Of a stretch of DNA of 64,000 nucleotides, positions 32,646 through 41,617 are shown one piece after another. The first letter of the stretch is position 1; each line of letters opens with the position of its first letter. The notes beneath the pieces were generated by a model. The model searched no databases and was not told where the DNA came from. It saw only the letters and a list, made by a program, of their open reading frames with translations. The DNA lies in NCBI GenBank assembly GCA_965234545.1, contig OZ248348.1, forward strand, positions 310,001-374,000, given 5' to 3'. Source of the DNA: Methylotenera sp965234545 (GTDB lineage: Bacteria; Pseudomonadota; Gammaproteobacteria; Burkholderiales; Methylophilaceae). The translations under genes were made by a program, and so were the position numbers.

Positions 32646-33588
32646 AGCCGGCCTCCTTAATGTCTAGTGCTTCGCCTGCCAGACCATGCACCATCAAGCC
32701 GCGCTCCGCGACCATTTCACCGACGCACAGCAGCGGCAATCCGAGGCTTAGGCCAAGTTGGCTGATGCGCTCATGATCTGCGGCAGAGGCGCTAAAGCAC
32801 AGCTCGTAATCGTCGCCGCCGGCCAAAAGCAGTTTCAGTTGATCGGCAGGCGCGAGCTGGCTGGCCATGGGCCAATGGCTGGCTTGCGGCAACTGACTTA
32901 AATGCAGCTTGGCGCCCAAGTTGGAGGCGTTTAAGACGTGGCCCAAATCGGCTGCTAAGCCGTCGGAAATGTCAATGGCGCTGGTGGCTATGCCGCGCAA
33001 GGCTAACCCTAAAGCCACGCGTGGTTGGGGGGCGTGCAGGGCGCTGGCGCACTGGGCAAAGGTATCGGCGTCGAGCTTGATTCTGGCTTGTAAGTGAGCG
33101 AGTGCTAGCGCCGCATGGCCCAATGGACCAGACAGCCATATCTGATCGCCAAGCTGGGCGCCACTGCGTTTAATGGCAAGTCCGTTGGGCACCTCACCCA
33201 TGATTTGCACGCTGATGGTGAGTGGGCCGCGGGTGGTGTCCCCACCGATTAAATCAACGGCAAATGTATCCGCGCAGGCAAACAGGCCGCGCGAGAATTC
33301 GGCTAGCCAAGGGTGATCAATGTTAGGCAAGGCGATAGCCAAGGTGGCCCATTTGGGCTGGGCGCCCATGGCAGCCATGTCCGACAAATTGACCGCTAAG
33401 GCTTTCCAGCCTAATTGGTAGGGGTCGGCATAGTCAAAAAAATGCGTGCCGGCCACCAGCATGTCGGCCGAGATGGCCAACTCCATATTGGTGCCAACGC
33501 GAATCAAGGCGGCATCGTCGCCCACGCCCAGTTCGCTGTGCTGCGGCGCGCGCGTGAAATATTGGCGGATAACATCGAACTCGGACAC
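32629..33588 (-). CDS. thiL: Thiamine-monophosphate kinase
   Basis: The 319-residue enzyme phosphorylates thiamine monophosphate to the active diphosphate. It has ELGVGDDAALIRV, ELAISADMLVAGTHF, the metal/ATP motifs DLIGGDTTRGP and SAIDISDGLAADLGH, and GGDDYELCFS. I place the start at the GTG at 33588, giving VSEFDVIRQYF, because it matches the family N terminus and its first codon overlaps the mog stop by one base (TAGTG). An in-frame start 30 codons earlier would run through the mog gene. Confidence 0.95.
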   Translation of the reverse strand: MSEFDVIRQYFTRAPQHSELGVGDDAALIRVGTNMELAISADMLVAGTHFFDYADPYQLGWKALAVNLSDMAAMGAQPKWATLAIALPNIDHPWLAEFSRGLFACADTFAVDLIGGDTTRGPLTISVQIMGEVPNGLAIKRSGAQLGDQIWLSGPLGHAALALAHLQARIKLDADTFAQCASALHAPQPRVALGLALRGIATSAIDISDGLAADLGHVLNASNLGAKLHLSQLPQASHWPMASQLAPADQLKLLLAGGDDYELCFSASAADHERISQLGLSLGLPLLCVGEMVAERGLMVHGLAGEALDIKEAGFDHFK

Positions 33589-34175
33589 TAGGGCACCTTG
33601 CCGGCTGATTTGGGGCGAAACGCCGTCACGACGGCCTCGTTGGTGGTCATGTAGGGCGCGCCGATTAAGTCTAGGCAATAGGGCACAGCGGCAAATATGC
33701 CGTGCACGCTTTGCTTGCCTTGCTCGTCTTTTAAGCCGGCTAAGGTTTGCGCGATGGCTTTCGGTTGGCCGGGTAAGTTAATAATGAGGCATTGCTTGCG
33801 TATCACCGCGACTTGCCTAGACAGTATGGCGGTAGGCACGAAATTAAGGCTGATTTGGCGCATTTGTTCGCCAAAGCCTGGCATGACCTTATCGGCCACG
33901 GCCAAGGTGGCCTCGGGGGTAACGTCGCGTAAAGCGGGGCCGGTGCCGCCGGTGGTTAAAACCAAATGGCATTTTTCTTCATCGACCAATTGGCATAAGG
34001 CGGATTCAATGACGGCCTGCTCGTCGGCGATTAAACGGGTGACGAAAGTGATGGGCGTAATGACGGCCGATTCCAGCCAGGTTTGCAAGGCCGGTAGGCC
34101 TAAATCGGGGTATACACCTTGGCTGGCACGGTCACTAATGGAAACTAAACCAATTTTAATGAATTCTTTTGTCAT
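33588..34175 (-). CDS. mog: Molybdopterin adenylyltransferase
   Basis: The 195-residue protein adenylylates molybdopterin before metal insertion in molybdenum cofactor synthesis. Motifs: IGLVSISDRASQGVYPDLG near the N terminus, HLVLTTGGTGPALRDVTPEA (the GGTG pterin-binding loop) and LIINLPGQPKAIAQTL. Length equals that of E. coli Mog. It heads the mog-thiL-pgpA operon; pairing with thiL is unrelated to molybdenum and probably reflects operon packing. It implies a molybdoenzyme elsewhere in the genome. Confidence 0.93.
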   Translation of the reverse strand: MTKEFIKIGLVSISDRASQGVYPDLGLPALQTWLESAVITPITFVTRLIADEQAVIESALCQLVDEEKCHLVLTTGGTGPALRDVTPEATLAVADKVMPGFGEQMRQISLNFVPTAILSRQVAVIRKQCLIINLPGQPKAIAQTLAGLKDEQGKQSVHGIFAAVPYCLDLIGAPYMTTNEAVVTAFRPKSAGKVP

Positions 34176-34239
34176 CTGTTTGTCTGTAGTTGAGCTTTAA
34201 GGTTTAATCATACCATTACCCACATTAAAGGACGTTCTC

Positions 34240-35049
34240 ATGCGCACCCCAAACTCTCAATCAGTGAGCACAGCCGCGGCTAAGCCGGCATTATTGACTA
34301 AACAAAAATTCATGCTGTTTGCGCTATTAAGTGCCGGCACATTGTTGCTTTGCAGTCAGCTTATGGCGGCCGAAGCCAACCCTTATGCAAAAAATTACAA
34401 AGCGCAAAATACCAGCCAGCTGAAATCCTTGAGCGCGCAACCCGATACCAAAATGCTCTTGAGCAATCATAAAGAGGATGACAACATCAGCATGCTGGAA
34501 GACGGTTACGACATGATGGGTTCCACCGGTTTTTCCGGCACCGATGCGCCCGTAGACGGCGCATTGCAATTTGGTAAAAGCATCAAGGCCGACACGGTAT
34601 TGGTTTACCGTAAATACGGTTCGGCTAAAACCGGCAGCGCCAAATTCGATTTAATCAAACAAGCGGCTAAAACAGGCGGGGAGATAGACGAAAAAGACTT
34701 GGTCGAAGAGCCTACCGTGTACAACTATTACGCCAGCTATTGGGCTAAATTGCCCACGCCATTATTGGGTGTGCACGTCATCAAATTGGTGAAAGCGGCC
34801 AGCGATGAGAACGAAAAAGCCCAAGCCGAGCCAGGCTTAAAAATTCTGGCGGTGATTAAAGAGTCGCCGGCCGCTAAAGCCAATATCGTTAAAGGCGACA
34901 GCTTATTGAAAATAGGCGATCTAACGTTAAATAAGCCAGACGATTTGTTCGCGGCTGTTAAACGCTATGCCGGTCAAACGGTGGCGATAGAACTGCAACA
35001 CAATGGTGAGTTGGTGAAAACCAACGTGGCCTTAAACGCTAGACGCTAG
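34240..35049 (+). CDS. Exported PDZ-domain protein of unknown function
   Basis: The 269-residue protein has a signal peptide or anchor (QKFMLFALLSAGTLLLCSQLMAAEA, residues 28-52), a middle region unlike anything I recognise (ADTVLVYRKYGSAKTGSAKF, NYYASYWAKLPTPLLGVHV) and a C-terminal PDZ domain (about 200-266: LAVIKESPAAKANIVKGDSL, then TLNKPDDLFAAVKRYAGQTV). No protease triad is visible, so it is probably a periplasmic scaffold or sensor rather than an HtrA enzyme. A good AAAGGA ribosome site precedes the ATG. It is divergent from mog and converges with the antiporter 15 bp downstream. Confidence 0.75.
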   Translation: MRTPNSQSVSTAAAKPALLTKQKFMLFALLSAGTLLLCSQLMAAEANPYAKNYKAQNTSQLKSLSAQPDTKMLLSNHKEDDNISMLEDGYDMMGSTGFSGTDAPVDGALQFGKSIKADTVLVYRKYGSAKTGSAKFDLIKQAAKTGGEIDEKDLVEEPTVYNYYASYWAKLPTPLLGVHVIKLVKAASDENEKAQAEPGLKILAVIKESPAAKANIVKGDSLLKIGDLTLNKPDDLFAAVKRYAGQTVAIELQHNGELVKTNVALNARR

Positions 35050-35064
35050 TCAGCAAGAAAGAAT

Positions 35065-36300
35065 TTAATCCTCAAGTAGATCGAGTTTTTGCGCAAGCCA
35101 CTTAGTACTGGTGGCTTGCAATAAAATGGTCAGCAAAATTGCCATGAAAGTCACCGCGGCGATGACGTCACTGTAAGGCACGTCCATACCCACCAGCATG
35201 CCGGCTAATGCGCCGGGAATCACCCCGGTTTCACGCGTCCAACACATGAATAAGCGCTCTTTAAGCGTCCATTTGGCTTTGCGATTGGGCAGGGTGCAAG
35301 CGAACACCACCAAAGGCCGTGACAAGAAGATGAAGGCTGCAACGACGGCCAATGCCCCCCAGAAATACTGCTGCAATAAGGCGAAGTCTACTTGCGAACC
35401 GAGCAAGATGAATATGAACATGCGCATCATCAATGAGGTGGTTAAGATGAAATCCTCTAGCTTGTTGGCTTCTTCGGTGGGCATGCTAAAGCCGAGTAAG
35501 TCTTTATTGCCTAGCACCATACCAAACACAAATACCGCCATGAAACCGCTGGCATGCAATTGGTCCACACCGAGGTAGGCGCCCGCTACGGCCATCAAGG
35601 TGACCACTGGAGCGTATTCGGATAAGAAACTGAGTTTTTCATGGGCGATCAATAAGGCTGCGACATAACCAAATACCGCGCCACCGATTATGCCAAGCAA
35701 GGATTGTTGCAGCAGGGCCATTAGGCTGGGGCCAACTGAAAACTCGCCGCCGGATAGGGCAATGCCTAAGACGGCGAAGGTTAAAATCGCGCCCATGGCA
35801 TCGTTAAAAGCCGATTCACTCATGACGGTTTGCGCTACTTTGGCTCGCACTTTGACTTGCCTAAAGACCGGCACCAAGGTGGCAGGGTCGGTGGAAGCAA
35901 TGACCGCGCCTAACAACAAAGCGAAAATAAAAGGCAGATGCAGAAAATATTGAGCGGCAACAGCGGTGACCACGGCGCTGATTAACACGCCAACGGTGGC
36001 CATGGAAAGCAGGCTGGGCCAAACCGATTTGAGCACGTTTAAGCGCACGCTGGCACCGCCGTCAAACAGGATGTAGCAAGAGCCAAAAATAAGCAGTAAT
36101 TGATTTAAGGTGGAATCCACTTTTACATCGATAACACCAAAGCCGGCACCGCCCAATAGCATGCCGGCCACTAAAAATAAGACGACATCGGGAATTTTTA
36201 TTAGGCGAGCAAGAAAGCCCGTGACCGTGCCCACGCCGAGAATCAGGCCGAGTAAGAGGAGTAGTTCTTTGGCATGCAAAATGCTGGCGGTGTTTTCCAT
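35065..36300 (-). CDS. Cation:proton antiporter, NhaP/CPA1 family
   Basis: The 411-residue protein has about 12 hydrophobic segments. CPA1 landmarks are visible: LFDGGASVRLNVL, GAVIASTDPATLVPVFRQ with the transport Asp, and SESAFNDAMGAILTF with the paired Asn-Asp. It should exchange Na+ or K+ for H+ at the inner membrane and help set pH and ion balance. It lacks the C-terminal RCK/TrkA domain of NhaP2-type proteins. Ion specificity cannot be read. It starts 19 bp after darP ends and may share its transcript. Confidence 0.88.
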   Translation of the reverse strand: MENTASILHAKELLLLLGLILGVGTVTGFLARLIKIPDVVLFLVAGMLLGGAGFGVIDVKVDSTLNQLLLIFGSCYILFDGGASVRLNVLKSVWPSLLSMATVGVLISAVVTAVAAQYFLHLPFIFALLLGAVIASTDPATLVPVFRQVKVRAKVAQTVMSESAFNDAMGAILTFAVLGIALSGGEFSVGPSLMALLQQSLLGIIGGAVFGYVAALLIAHEKLSFLSEYAPVVTLMAVAGAYLGVDQLHASGFMAVFVFGMVLGNKDLLGFSMPTEEANKLEDFILTTSLMMRMFIFILLGSQVDFALLQQYFWGALAVVAAFIFLSRPLVVFACTLPNRKAKWTLKERLFMCWTRETGVIPGALAGMLVGMDVPYSDVIAAVTFMAILLTILLQATSTKWLAQKLDLLED

Positions 36301-36319
36301 GATGAATTAGCTCTATGGA

Positions 36320-36922
36320 TTAGCTCAGGTTGGGGGTCACCGAGTAATCGTCAATGGCGTCGCTGTTATCTTGCGACCCTTGAGTGACGTCGCGCAACAC
36401 TTTAAAAATTTCGCGGCTGCTTTTTGGCGGTTTGCCGGCGGCCAATTCTTTTTGCGCATTGCGCACCAGGGTGCGCAATTGCTGTATGTCTGTTTGCGGA
36501 TAAAGGGCGATGAACTCCGATAAGGCGTTGGCCTCTTTAATCATGCGATCGCGCCAACGTTCTAGGCCATGGAAATAAGCATTTTCGGCACTGTGTTTGC
36601 CATCCCATCGGGCTAATTGCTCCAGTATGGGCGCGTTGTCGATGTCGCGCATGAGGCGACCAAGGTATTGCTTATGCCGACGGATGGCGCCGTTCGCGGT
36701 AATTTTTTTGCTGTCCAACACCGCGGTGAGCACGGCTTCGGGCAGGTCTAATTTTAGCAATTTATCTTTAGGCAATTCGGTTAAACGCACGCCCAAGGCT
36801 TGCTGATCGTCCGCCTCGGCTTTTAGCTGGGTCTTGCTGATGGGTTCGTCGGCATTTAATTTCGAGGCCAGATTGGCGTCGTAGCTAAAATCAGTGCCGC
36901 TGTTTGTCTTTTTGGCTTTCAT
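36320..36922 (-). CDS. darP: Ribosome biogenesis factor DarP (YjgA, DUF615)
   Basis: The 200-residue, helical, charged protein matches the YjgA/DarP family: ISKTQLKAEADDQQALGVRL, LTELPKDKLLKLDLPEAVL, GAIRRHKQYLGRLMRD and RWRDRMIKEANALSEFI. The factor assists late maturation of the 50S subunit. It is divergent from pmbA, the classic genomic neighbour of yjgA in Proteobacteria. An extended -10 (TGtTATAAT) sits only eight bases before the ATG, so the message may be almost leaderless. Confidence 0.93.
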   Translation of the reverse strand: MKAKKTNSGTDFSYDANLASKLNADEPISKTQLKAEADDQQALGVRLTELPKDKLLKLDLPEAVLTAVLDSKKITANGAIRRHKQYLGRLMRDIDNAPILEQLARWDGKHSAENAYFHGLERWRDRMIKEANALSEFIALYPQTDIQQLRTLVRNAQKELAAGKPPKSSREIFKVLRDVTQGSQDNSDAIDDYSVTPNLS

Positions 36923-36930
36923 GTTACGGT

Positions 36931-36939
36931 ATTATAACA
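36931..36939 (-). promoter_or_regulatory. Extended -10 element directly before darP
   Basis: On the minus strand, TG-T-TATAAT occupies 36939-36931. The darP ATG begins at 36922, so a start point seven or so bases downstream of the -10 would leave almost no 5' leader. No convincing -35 is visible. Confidence 0.5.
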
Positions 36940-37019
36940 GCCTTGCTGGATTGGTGCTGTTGGCTTAAGTTACAGGCGGGCGCACAAATACGCAGCACAA
37001 CTTTCACTATGGAAATAGC

Positions 37020-38360
37020 ATGGCTAACACAGGTTTTAGTTACAGTTTAGATGAAATCAAGCAGATGTCGCAGGACGTGCTCAAGCTTGCCAAAAAGCAG
37101 GGCGCCAGCGCGGCGGAATCAGAAGTTAGCCTGAGCATGGGCCAAAACGTGTCGGTGCGTTTGAATGAAGTGGAAAACATTGAATACAACCGCGATAAAG
37201 GCATGTCGGTCACGGTCTTTTTTGGCCAACAAAAAGGCCACGCCAGCACCTCCGATTTAAGCCAGGCGGCTTTGCAAGACACCGTGGAGGCCGCCTGCAA
37301 TATCGCTAAATACACGGCTAAGGACGCGTATTGCGGTTTGGCCGACGCTGATTTGATGGCAACAGCCGTGCCGGACTTGCAGTTGCTTCACCCATGGGGC
37401 ATCACTGTCGATGAGGCCATTGCGCTGGCCAAGCGCTGCGAAGCGGCAGCCCTAGCGGTGGATAAGCGCATCAGTAACTCGGAAGGCGCTAGCGTGTCGA
37501 CCGGCGAAGGTTATTTTGCTTACAGCAATAGCCACGGTTTTACCGGTGGCTACCCCAGTTCGCGGCACGGCATCAGCTGCTCGGTGATTGCCGAAGCAGA
37601 CGACAGCATGCAACGGGATTATTGGTACAGCACTGCCCGCGCCGCGGATGATTTGCAGTCTGTTGAAGACATAGGACGCATTGCCGGTGAGCGCACGCTG
37701 CGTCGCTTGCATTCAAGAAAAATCAGCACTTGCCAAGTGCCGGTTTTGTTTGAAGCACCGCTCGCCAGTGGCTTAATAGGCACGCTTATAAGCGCCATTT
37801 CCGGCGGCAGTTTGTACCGCAAATCGTCTTTTTTATTGGACAGCTTAGGTCAGCAAATTGCCAGCCCTTTGCTCAATATAGTCGAGGACCCGCATCTGAT
37901 TAAAGGCTTGGCCAGCAGTCCGTTTGATAGCGAGGGCGTGGCCACGCAGCCTAGGCAATTGGTCAAAGACGGCGTCTTGCAAGGCTATGTCTTGGGTAGT
38001 TATTCGGCGCGTAAACTGGGCATGAAAAGCACAGGGAATGCCGGTGGCAACCACAATTTGCTGGTGCAATCCGGCCCGCATGATTTTTCTGGCATGTTGC
38101 AACAAATGGGCACCGGTTTGCTCGTGACCGAGTTGTTGGGCAGTGGCGTGAACCCGGTAACCGGTGATTACTCCAGGGGCGCAGCGGGTTTTTGGGTGGA
38201 GAACGGGGTAATCGTGCATGCGGTGGAGGAAATCACCATCGCTAGCAATATGCGCGACATGCTAAAAGGCCTAGTTGGCATAGGTGCGGATGTGTTGGTG
38301 CAGGGGTCTAAGCAAGTGGGCTCAATTTTAATTGAGCGTATGACGGTGGCCTGCGAGTAA
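37020..38360 (+). CDS. pmbA: Metalloprotease-related protein PmbA (TldE)
   Basis: The 446-residue protein belongs to the TldD/PmbA family (KKQGASAAESEVSLSMGQNV, YNRDKGMSVTVFFGQQKGHAS, GNAGGNHNLLVQ, GSGVNPVTGDYSRGAAGFWV). With TldD it forms a protease that degrades peptides such as CcdA or processes modified peptides. PmbA itself lacks the HExxxH metal site, and none is seen here. The darP/pmbA divergent pair is conserved. It converges on mlaA 25 bp downstream. tldD is not in the window. Confidence 0.95.
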   Translation: MANTGFSYSLDEIKQMSQDVLKLAKKQGASAAESEVSLSMGQNVSVRLNEVENIEYNRDKGMSVTVFFGQQKGHASTSDLSQAALQDTVEAACNIAKYTAKDAYCGLADADLMATAVPDLQLLHPWGITVDEAIALAKRCEAAALAVDKRISNSEGASVSTGEGYFAYSNSHGFTGGYPSSRHGISCSVIAEADDSMQRDYWYSTARAADDLQSVEDIGRIAGERTLRRLHSRKISTCQVPVLFEAPLASGLIGTLISAISGGSLYRKSSFLLDSLGQQIASPLLNIVEDPHLIKGLASSPFDSEGVATQPRQLVKDGVLQGYVLGSYSARKLGMKSTGNAGGNHNLLVQSGPHDFSGMLQQMGTGLLVTELLGSGVNPVTGDYSRGAAGFWVENGVIVHAVEEITIASNMRDMLKGLVGIGADVLVQGSKQVGSILIERMTVACE

Positions 38361-38385
38361 CAATCTTAGCCGCAAGCCCGGCGGT

Positions 38386-39114
38386 TTATTCGTCGTCTTT
38401 AATGAATTCTTCTGGGACTATGCCGTCTTGCACCAAGCTGGCGCGCCGTTGTAGGTAAGCATCGCGGGTGAAGGCATAAGGATCTAGCGACGCTTCATCT
38501 ATCAAATCCGTGGCAGTTAAAAGCTCAGCACGTTTGTCTATCAATTGACCCACGCGTAGTTGATTGTGCAAGCGCACGTCGCCTTTGCGGTGTGCGTAAG
38601 CAATCGGATCGGTGGTGGCCAAATCGAATACCAAACCGGTGGTGTCACGTAAGCTGGATGGGCCCAAGATAGGCAATACCAAGTAAGCGCCATCACCCAC
38701 ACCCCAGTGGCCTAAGGTTTGACCAAAGTCTTCTTTGTGTTTAGGCACGTTGTCCATGCTAGCCACGTCAATAAAGCCCGCTAAACCCACCGTGCTATTG
38801 ATGACAAAACGACCTGCGTCGGTCATGGCATGGGCAAATTTAAACTGCAATAAATCGTTAAATACCGTGGTTAGCGACGTTAGATTTTCATAGAAATTGT
38901 TGATGCCCTTACGTATAGGTGACGGCGTGATAGTTTGGTAAACCGAGGCAACCGGTTTGATTAAGGCTTTATCGGCCACGTCATTGAATTTATAAATGCC
39001 GCGGTTCATGCCTTCTAAGGGGTCTTTATTGGCTTGCGTGGCGCAGGCCGGTAGCAAAGCCAAGCTTGCCACTAAGATTAATTTTTTGCCCAAAGCCATC
39101 GTATTTGTTTGCAT
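38386..39114 (-). CDS. mlaA: Outer-membrane lipoprotein MlaA (VacJ)
   Basis: The 242-residue precursor has a lipoprotein signal, LVASLALLPAC, with the lipid-bearing Cys near residue 24. The MlaA core follows: DPLEGMNRGIYKFNDVADKA, LLQFKFAHAMTDAGRFVINS, TVGLAGFIDVA, EDFGQTLGHWGVGDGAYLVL and PILGPSSLRDTTG. It sits with porins in the outer membrane and returns stray phospholipids to the inner membrane through MlaC and MlaFEDB. The other mla genes are not here. The 162 bp before it holds no other gene and no clear promoter that I can defend. Confidence 0.95.
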   Translation of the reverse strand: MQTNTMALGKKLILVASLALLPACATQANKDPLEGMNRGIYKFNDVADKALIKPVASVYQTITPSPIRKGINNFYENLTSLTTVFNDLLQFKFAHAMTDAGRFVINSTVGLAGFIDVASMDNVPKHKEDFGQTLGHWGVGDGAYLVLPILGPSSLRDTTGLVFDLATTDPIAYAHRKGDVRLHNQLRVGQLIDKRAELLTATDLIDEASLDPYAFTRDAYLQRRASLVQDGIVPEEFIKDDE

Positions 39115-39276
39115 CGTATTCGCCTTTAATCGAGACTTTTTTCTTTAACAGCCGCTTACGTTTGTTATTGAGGCAGTCGTCGTTTTTATCTGCTGTTACT
39201 TTAACCGAGCAGGTCTGGGTTGTCCAGCTTTTCGGCTTTTTTACCACAAGCATGTTGTATTTTTACCCTTGGGTTT

Positions 39277-40716
39277 TTACTCGCTCGCTCTGTTTTTATA
39301 GAGCGCTAAAGCCAGGCCCCGCTGGGTGGCGTGGTCGACCACTGGCGCTGGGTAATCCACACCCAGACGAAGCTTGAGCGCCTGCAATCGCTCGCTAGAC
39401 AGCAGCCAAGGTGCGTGGATTTCTTTATCGCTGCAAGCGGCCAGCTCGGGCACGTAACGGCGTATGAATTTACCGGCTGGGTCGAAGCGCTCGCTTTGCG
39501 TGGTCGGGTTGAAAATTCTAAACCAAGGTTGGGCGTCGCAGCCGGTGCTGGCTGCCCATTGCCAACCACCGTTGTTGGCGCTGAAGTCAAAATCTATTAG
39601 GTTTTCTGCAAAATAGCGCTCACCCCAACGCCAATCTATCAGTAAATCCTTGACCAAAAAACTGGCAACGATCATGCGCAAGCGGTTGTGCATAAAGCCG
39701 CTGCTATTAAGTTGACGCATGGCGGCATCGACCAAGGGGTAGCCGGTGCGGCCTTCGCACCAGGCAGAAAATAAAGCCGAGTCGTTGCTAAAAGCCAGGT
39801 GTTCAAATTCGGCTTTGTAGGCATGGCCGGCCGCCAGTTGCGGTCTGTGGTGCAAGATTTGCACGTAAAAATCCCGCCATATCAGCTCGCTTAACCAGGT
39901 TTGTGCGCCGGCGTTGTGTGCTTGCATGGCCGTCCTGGCCAAGTGGCGTATGGACACGGTGCCAAAGCGTAAATGCACAGACAAATAAGACACGCCTTTT
40001 ACCGCGGGGAAGTTGCGCGCTTCTTGGTAATGCACCATGCGATTTTTAAAATCCTCAAACAAAGCCAAGCCGCCTTGCATGCCGGGTTTAATGCCCAGTT
40101 CAGTTAAGTTGGTGGCTGCAAAGCCTAAGCTGGCTAAGCTGGGCAGGGGGCTAGGCTGGCTAATGGGGGCGAGGTTTTTTATTTGGCTTTCGACCGGGTA
40201 GGGCTGCAAGTGGCCATCATCTAGGGTTTTTAACCAGGCATTTTTATAGGGGGTGAACACGCCGTAAGGTTTGCCTGTTTGGGTTAGTACTTCGTTTTTT
40301 TCAAAGATCACTTGGTCTTTGTAATGGTGAAATGCGCGGTTTTCTTGCTGCAAACGCGAGGCCACCTTTGCGTCACGGGCAATGGCGGCGGGTTCGTAGT
40401 CGTGGTTGCAGAACAGCGCATCGACTTGCAATTGGCTGGCTAATTTGGGGATTTCATCGCTGGCGCGGCCGTGTAAAACCGTTAAGTCGCCACCTTGTTT
40501 TTGTAAGGCGGTTTTGAGCTCGCTGACCGCCAACCAAATGAATTCGACGCGGCGATCGGCTTTGTTTTTCAGTAGGTCCAGTATCTCGCTATCAAACACG
40601 AACACGCAGTAAACCTGATTGGCAGCACTGAGGGCGTGGTAGAGGGCGGCGTGGTCGTAATCACGCAGGTCGCGTCTAAACCAGACTAGGGCTTTGTCGT
40701 ATTGCTGGGTGGCCAT
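39277..40716 (-). CDS. phrB: Deoxyribodipyrimidine photolyase
   Basis: The 479-residue flavoprotein repairs UV-induced cyclobutane pyrimidine dimers with blue light. It has the N-terminal antenna domain (ALVWFRRDLRDYDHAALYHA) and the C-terminal FAD domain with LSELIWRDFYVQILHHRP, WCEGRTGYPLVDAAMRQL, DFSANNGGWQWAASTGCDAQ and PWFRIFNPTTQSERFDP. These fit class I CPD photolyases, including the conserved Trp chain region. It starts two bases after rlmH ends, so it is probably the last gene of panD-rsfS-rlmH-phrB. Confidence 0.95.
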   Translation of the reverse strand: MATQQYDKALVWFRRDLRDYDHAALYHALSAANQVYCVFVFDSEILDLLKNKADRRVEFIWLAVSELKTALQKQGGDLTVLHGRASDEIPKLASQLQVDALFCNHDYEPAAIARDAKVASRLQQENRAFHHYKDQVIFEKNEVLTQTGKPYGVFTPYKNAWLKTLDDGHLQPYPVESQIKNLAPISQPSPLPSLASLGFAATNLTELGIKPGMQGGLALFEDFKNRMVHYQEARNFPAVKGVSYLSVHLRFGTVSIRHLARTAMQAHNAGAQTWLSELIWRDFYVQILHHRPQLAAGHAYKAEFEHLAFSNDSALFSAWCEGRTGYPLVDAAMRQLNSSGFMHNRLRMIVASFLVKDLLIDWRWGERYFAENLIDFDFSANNGGWQWAASTGCDAQPWFRIFNPTTQSERFDPAGKFIRRYVPELAACSDKEIHAPWLLSSERLQALKLRLGVDYPAPVVDHATQRGLALALYKNRASE

Positions 40717-40718
40717 GC

Positions 40719-41186
40719 TTATTCGCGGTGGTAGGGATGATTGCTAATGACCGAATGCGCTCGGTAAAGTTGCTCGGCCAATAGCACGCGCACCATGGCA
40801 TGCGGCAGCGTGAGTTTGGACAAAGCCCATAACCAATCGGCTTTTTGCTTGACGCTAGCGTGTAGGCCATCGGCGCCGCCTATGACCAAAGCCACGTCGC
40901 GTCCATGGCTTTGCCAGTCACGCAATTTGTCGGCTAATTGCAAGGTGCCGACTTCGGCGCCCCGTTCGTCTAGGGCGACGCAATAGTCTTTGCCAACGGC
41001 GTCTGTGATGCGTTTGGCTTCTATGAGTTGGATGTTTTCGGTGCTGTTGCCGGCGGCGCGTTTCTCCGGCTTGATTTCAATGATGTCTAGGCTTAGTTCG
41101 CGCGGCATGCGCTTAGCGTATTCCTGGCAAGCGGTTTCTACCCACGCCGGCATTTTGTGACCAACCGAGATGATGCGCAGTTTCAA
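40719..41186 (-). CDS. rlmH: 23S rRNA pseudouridine-1915 N3-methyltransferase
   Basis: The 155-residue SPOUT-class enzyme methylates pseudouridine 1915 of 23S rRNA in assembled 70S ribosomes. Motifs: RIISVGHKMPAWVETACQEY at the N terminus, DYCVALDERG, VALVIGGADGLHASV (the knot SAM-binding loop) and LSKLTLPHAMVRVLLAEQLYRA, ending in PYHRE, the conserved family terminus. It lies 29 bp after rsfS, the usual neighbour. Confidence 0.97.
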   Translation of the reverse strand: MKLRIISVGHKMPAWVETACQEYAKRMPRELSLDIIEIKPEKRAAGNSTENIQLIEAKRITDAVGKDYCVALDERGAEVGTLQLADKLRDWQSHGRDVALVIGGADGLHASVKQKADWLWALSKLTLPHAMVRVLLAEQLYRAHSVISNHPYHRE

Positions 41187-41215
41187 TGCTTACAACCCGC
41201 TAGTCGCCCAGCGGA

Positions 41216-41617
41216 CTAGGCCTCGCCGTGATCGGCTTTGATGTGGCCGCGACGCGTTTCTGCCTCGCCCCAAAGTTGTTCTAGGTTGTAGTAGGCGCGC
41301 GTGGTTGGCACCATGATGTGGGCAACGATGTCGTTTAAATCCACCAATACCCATTCACCTTCTTTTTCGCCCTCGGTACCGCGTATGGCGTAGCCTTTTT
41401 CTTTGAGCTTCTCACGGACGTTGTCGGCGATGGCTTTGGCCTGACGACTGGAGGTAGCACTGGCGACTATCATGTAGCTGGTCATGGAGGTCAATTTACG
41501 TACGTCCATGACCGTGATGTCAAAGCCTTTGATGTCTTCAATGGCGTCGACGACCGCGAGCTTTAAGCCCTCTAAATAATTGGCGTCGGATTTGTTTGGA
41601 TCTAATTCTGTTGTCAT
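41216..41617 (-). CDS. rsfS: Ribosomal silencing factor RsfS
   Basis: The 133-residue protein has the family core: AVVDAIEDIKGFDITVMDVR, LTSMTSYMIVASATSSRQAK and EGEWVLVDLNDIVAHIMVPT, then TRAYYNLEQLWG. It binds uL14 and blocks subunit joining in starved cells. Its ATG shares one base with the panD stop (TAATG), so translation is coupled to panD. The usual upstream partner nadD is absent here. Confidence 0.96.
   Translation of the reverse strand: MTTELDPNKSDANYLEGLKLAVVDAIEDIKGFDITVMDVRKLTSMTSYMIVASATSSRQAKAIADNVREKLKEKGYAIRGTEGEKEGEWVLVDLNDIVAHIMVPTTRAYYNLEQLWGEAETRRGHIKADHGEA

Noticed and set aside
33589..33678. 30-codon N-terminal extension of thiL
   Set aside because: It lies inside mog in another frame. 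The GTG at 33588 gives the family N terminus and a one-base overlap with the mog stop.
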